Part shown: positions 22,942 to 25,715 of the stretch, piece by piece | Numbering within the stretch: the first letter of the stretch is position 1 | Layout of the letters: every line of letters begins with the position of its first letter | NCBI GenBank assembly: GCA_019677205.1 | Contig: JAAMXY010000964.1 | Location: 21,424-47,138 of the forward strand | Origin: Pinguiococcus pyrenoidosus | Lineage: Eukaryota; Sar; Pinguiophyceae; Pinguiochrysidales; Pinguiochrysidaceae | Reading direction: 5' to 3' | DNA: 25,715 bases | Made by a program: the position numbers and the translations under genes | The notes under the pieces: model-generated | What the model was told of the DNA's origin: nothing | The model's database searches: none | What the model saw: only the letters and a program-made list of their open reading frames with translations

Positions 22942-25539
22942 ATGTCCAGCTCTGTGAGGCGGTGCTTCCTATCGCGGAATCCGTGGCTCTCAGCACGCGT
23001 GGGGCGTCGGCCTCTGTCGCAGGCTCAGCAGGGCAGAGATCCCTCCGCCGTAATCCTTCGACTCCAGCGCGAAGCGGAAGCCAGAGGCGTATCCGCTGCA
23101 GGAGAGCTGCTCAGGTATCTTGCTGGGGCAAGGAGTGTGTCGCATGAGTGCGTGGAGAATGATCGAAAGTCGTTCTCTAGGTCCCTGGTTCGCGAGATGG
23201 ACCAGAAGAGCGAGTTGCCCCGCCTGGAGATGTACCACGCGGTGATCTCCTGTTGCAAAGGGCAAGATCTGCCGCTCGCGCGGGAGCTCTACTCGGAAGC
23301 AAAGCGAAAAGGCATCAGAATGGAGAGGCATGTCGTGGAGACACTGATCCAGCACCACCGAGACGCCGCTCTCTACAGCTTCGTCACGGAGTTTCAGCAG
23401 GATCTTTCGGACAGCGGCGATCTGGCGGAAGATCTGCCCCCAAAAGACCACTGGAGGCGGAAACGCGGATCGTTGAAACGAAGTAGACATGCACCAGACC
23501 AGACAGAGCAGACAGACCAGACAGACCATACCAAGGGCGTTGACTGGGAATGCTTTGCGGAGAGCGGACATCGAGGAGGGAGGCACGTCCTGAATGAATC
23601 GGCAGCCCTCGATCGCTTCAGCTCCCTGGCGGCAAGAGGAGAGTATAAGCAGGCCGTGAAGCTTGGGGAGCGTCTGCTAAGGGGCTGGTGGAAGTCCGAT
23701 GATGTGACCGCGCTGCGGAATCTGCTGAAGAAGTGCAGCCATCGTCACCTGATGCGCCTCTCGGACCAAGCCTTGAAGAGGCTTCGCATGATCAGCGACG
23801 ACGAGCAGCCCGAGTTCTATGCAGAAGCGATGGCGCTCTACCACAAGCACGGAAATGCGCGGAAGGTGCTGGACGTGTACGAGATGATGAAGATTGACGG
23901 CGTCGAGGCGATGCTTGAGGACAGGCTCCGCTTCGCCCGGTTGACGCACCAGCAGGAAGAGTTTGCCAGTCTCTGGGCTTCTCGAGCTTGGACCCTTGCA
24001 GCCCTAGCACACCTAAAGCAGCGAGAGGCGGCAGAAGCGTCGGGTATATGCGCGCGAATGAAGGACGCCGGACTAAGCATCTCAACGTCTCTGAAGCTGC
24101 GGCTCTTCCTGGCGCTCAGGTTCCGCGACGAACGCTTCCCAGAAGCTCTCGAGGAAGCCCGATGCACCATCGAAGGGCTGCTCGACAAGCCTTCTTCCGC
24201 AGCCTTGAGACAGCTCTCCATGCAGGAAGAGGTGCGTCCTGCAGTATCGAAGGTGCTACTGAGCTTAGCCAAGAGCCGGAGAACCGAAGAAGCGATTGCG
24301 CTTCTGGACGCCCTGCCCGACGCGATGAAGCCGGAGAGCAAGTTGTACGGCAGCTTGATGCGCTGCTGCGAGGGCGCGGATTTGTCATATGCTCGCGACT
24401 TGTATGATGGGATGAAGCGTTCTCCCGAGTCGCTCACGATTGAGATTTTCGAAGCGATGTTGGCAATCCACGTCAAGGTGAGGAGAGCTTGTGGGCCTCG
24501 GGCGCGTGCATCCGTCCTCCTGATTTCCTGCTTCCATTAGGCCGCTGCACATCATTATGCGCTGGAGATCCACCAGGACCTCGTTGAATGCTCCAAGGAG
24601 GCGGCTTCCGCGGTGACTCCTGCTTCGCCTGCGATCAAGCCACGGTGGTTCACCTACGCGATCATCCTCCAGATGTACCGTGGAATGGGTGACCAGCAGA
24701 TGGTGCATGAAACATTTTCCGAGGCGGTGGCACGCCTGGATTTTCAAGAGCAGGGCCGGCGGTCAACCAGTGATGGCAATGACGCCATGGACGGCCCGAA
24801 CCTCCTGGTGTTCCGCTATATCAACGCCTGTATGAGCGCTGGCGAGGTGGAGAGAGGCGTGCAGGCATTTGGGCATCTGCGCTCCCATGTCCGTCCGCAT
24901 CGCCTCGTATACTCTCAGTTTGTCCTTCTTCTGGACGAGGCAGACCATTGCAGACATCACGACAGCCTAATCAGCAGCCTTCCCAGCGTCACCGACCTAT
25001 ACGATGATGCCAAGACCGAAGGGAAGAGACTGCACAACGCAGCTCTGTTCGTCGTCAGTCGTAACTTTGCTCGGCACGGCATGTGGGATGCGGCACTTGC
25101 GGTGTTTGGCGAAGCTTTGGATGGGATGCAGAAGACAGATGCGAGGGACGTGCCGAACGACAGCCTGACGAACAATTGCTTCTTGGCGGCGCTCAACAGG
25201 TCCAACACTGCATTGGCGGAACAGATCTGCGCCCTTTTTGAGGCAGGAAAAGTGCGATACTTCGACGAGACCCACATTCTGCTGGAGAAGGCCTTCCGCG
25301 AAGGTCAGCTGGCACAAGCACCGTCCATCGTCCAAAGACTTCGTCCGCTGAAGAAGAAAAGCAGCAAAGCAGCTGCTCTGTATCGCGCCATCGAACTGTC
25401 GGACCTCGACATGGACGAAACGCTGTCGAGCGACGCGGCCTTGTCTCGAATGCTGGACACCATGCAACAGACTATATCTCGCGGAGGCCTGAAGGTGAGC
25501 TCGTCGGCCTTCGACAAGCGGCCCTTAGCGGGGAGCTAG
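22942..25539 (+). CDS. PPR-like helical repeat protein, probably mitochondrial, 2 exons
   Basis: Exons are 22942-24477 and 24541-25539, joined across a 63-nt GTGAGG..ATTAG intron in phase 0, giving about 844 residues. The N-terminus MSSSVRRCFLSRNPWLSARV is Arg/Ser-rich without acidic residues, a typical mitochondrial presequence. Helical-hairpin repeats of PPR type recur: MYHAVISCCKGQDLPLAREL, FYAEAMALYHKHGNARKVLD, KLYGSLMRCCEGADLSYARD, LVFRYINACMSAGEVERGVQ and LFVVSRNFARHGMWDAALAV. Such proteins bind organelle RNA or act as scaffolds in organelle ribosomes. The repeats are degenerate, so no RNA code can be read. A polar insert (DQTEQTDQTDHTK, about 192-204) comes from a tandem DNA repeat. 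A good donor (GAAG/GTGAGC, 25494/25495) lies 45 bases before the stop, so the true 3' end may be spliced and beyond the window. Confidence 0.8.
23494..23528 (+). repeat. CAGAC tandem repeat in coding sequence
   Basis: Imperfect pentamer copies of CAGAC/CAGAG encode the Gln/Thr/Asp-rich insert of the PPR-like protein. A pentamer unit changes frame unless copies are gained or lost in threes, so length change here would usually break the gene. Confidence 0.8.
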
Positions 25540-25715
25540 GCGTAGCATGGGGAGTTTGGAGGGACTTCGCGCATCAGAACACCGTTGTGAACGCTTTCAG
25601 CCTCTGCTTGTGGCCCCTCCGCCTCCGTGGCGAGTAGGCATTGATAGGTTGCCGACCTTCATATGCAGACATGCCCGTCATTCATCGTCGTCGGCGGGAG
25701 GTGTACGCGCCATCG

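Overview
The window is nuclear DNA of a eukaryote, most likely a photosynthetic protist with a complex (secondary, red-derived) plastid. Reading frames are split by GT-AG introns, mostly 50-160 nt. Two products begin with a hydrophobic signal peptide followed by a basic, transit-peptide-like segment: the pyrophosphatase, with an A-F junction (SSAAAF), and the rubredoxin-like protein, with TALAP. A cryptophyte, haptophyte or stramenopile would fit; the sequence alone does not settle the lineage.

Layout, left to right: ATG13 (minus, 3 exons, 315-2212); a plastid rubredoxin-like protein (plus, 5 exons, 2557-3634); a plastid-type soluble inorganic pyrophosphatase (plus, 6 exons, 4187-5473); a giant intronless BEACH/WD40 protein of 3000 residues (minus, 5941-14943); a U2AF65-like splicing factor (plus, 3 exons, 15921-18369); an mTERF-family protein (minus, 2 exons, 18674-20192); tRNA-Ser(AGA) (minus, 20304-20384); a SUGP1-like G-patch splicing factor (minus, about 7 exons, 20634-22660); and a PPR-like, probably mitochondrial protein (plus, 2 exons, 22942-25539). 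Genes are densely packed. ATG13/rubredoxin-like, BEACH/U2AF and SUGP1/PPR are divergent pairs; pyrophosphatase/BEACH and U2AF/mTERF are convergent pairs.

Themes: U2AF65 and the SUGP1-like protein should both act at the 3' splice site. The first ends in a UHM domain and the second carries a candidate UHM-ligand motif, so they may touch directly. mTERF and PPR proteins act in organelle nucleic-acid metabolism, ATG13 starts autophagy, and BEACH proteins act in membrane traffic. I see no mobile element, CRISPR array or obviously novel multigene system. The most interesting points are the remodelled domain structures of the two splicing factors, the 9-kb gene without introns, a Cys/His cluster inside the BEACH protein, and an intron whose 3' end is a tandem repeat. 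All exon boundaries were derived by eye from splice consensus, reading phase and protein-family fit.
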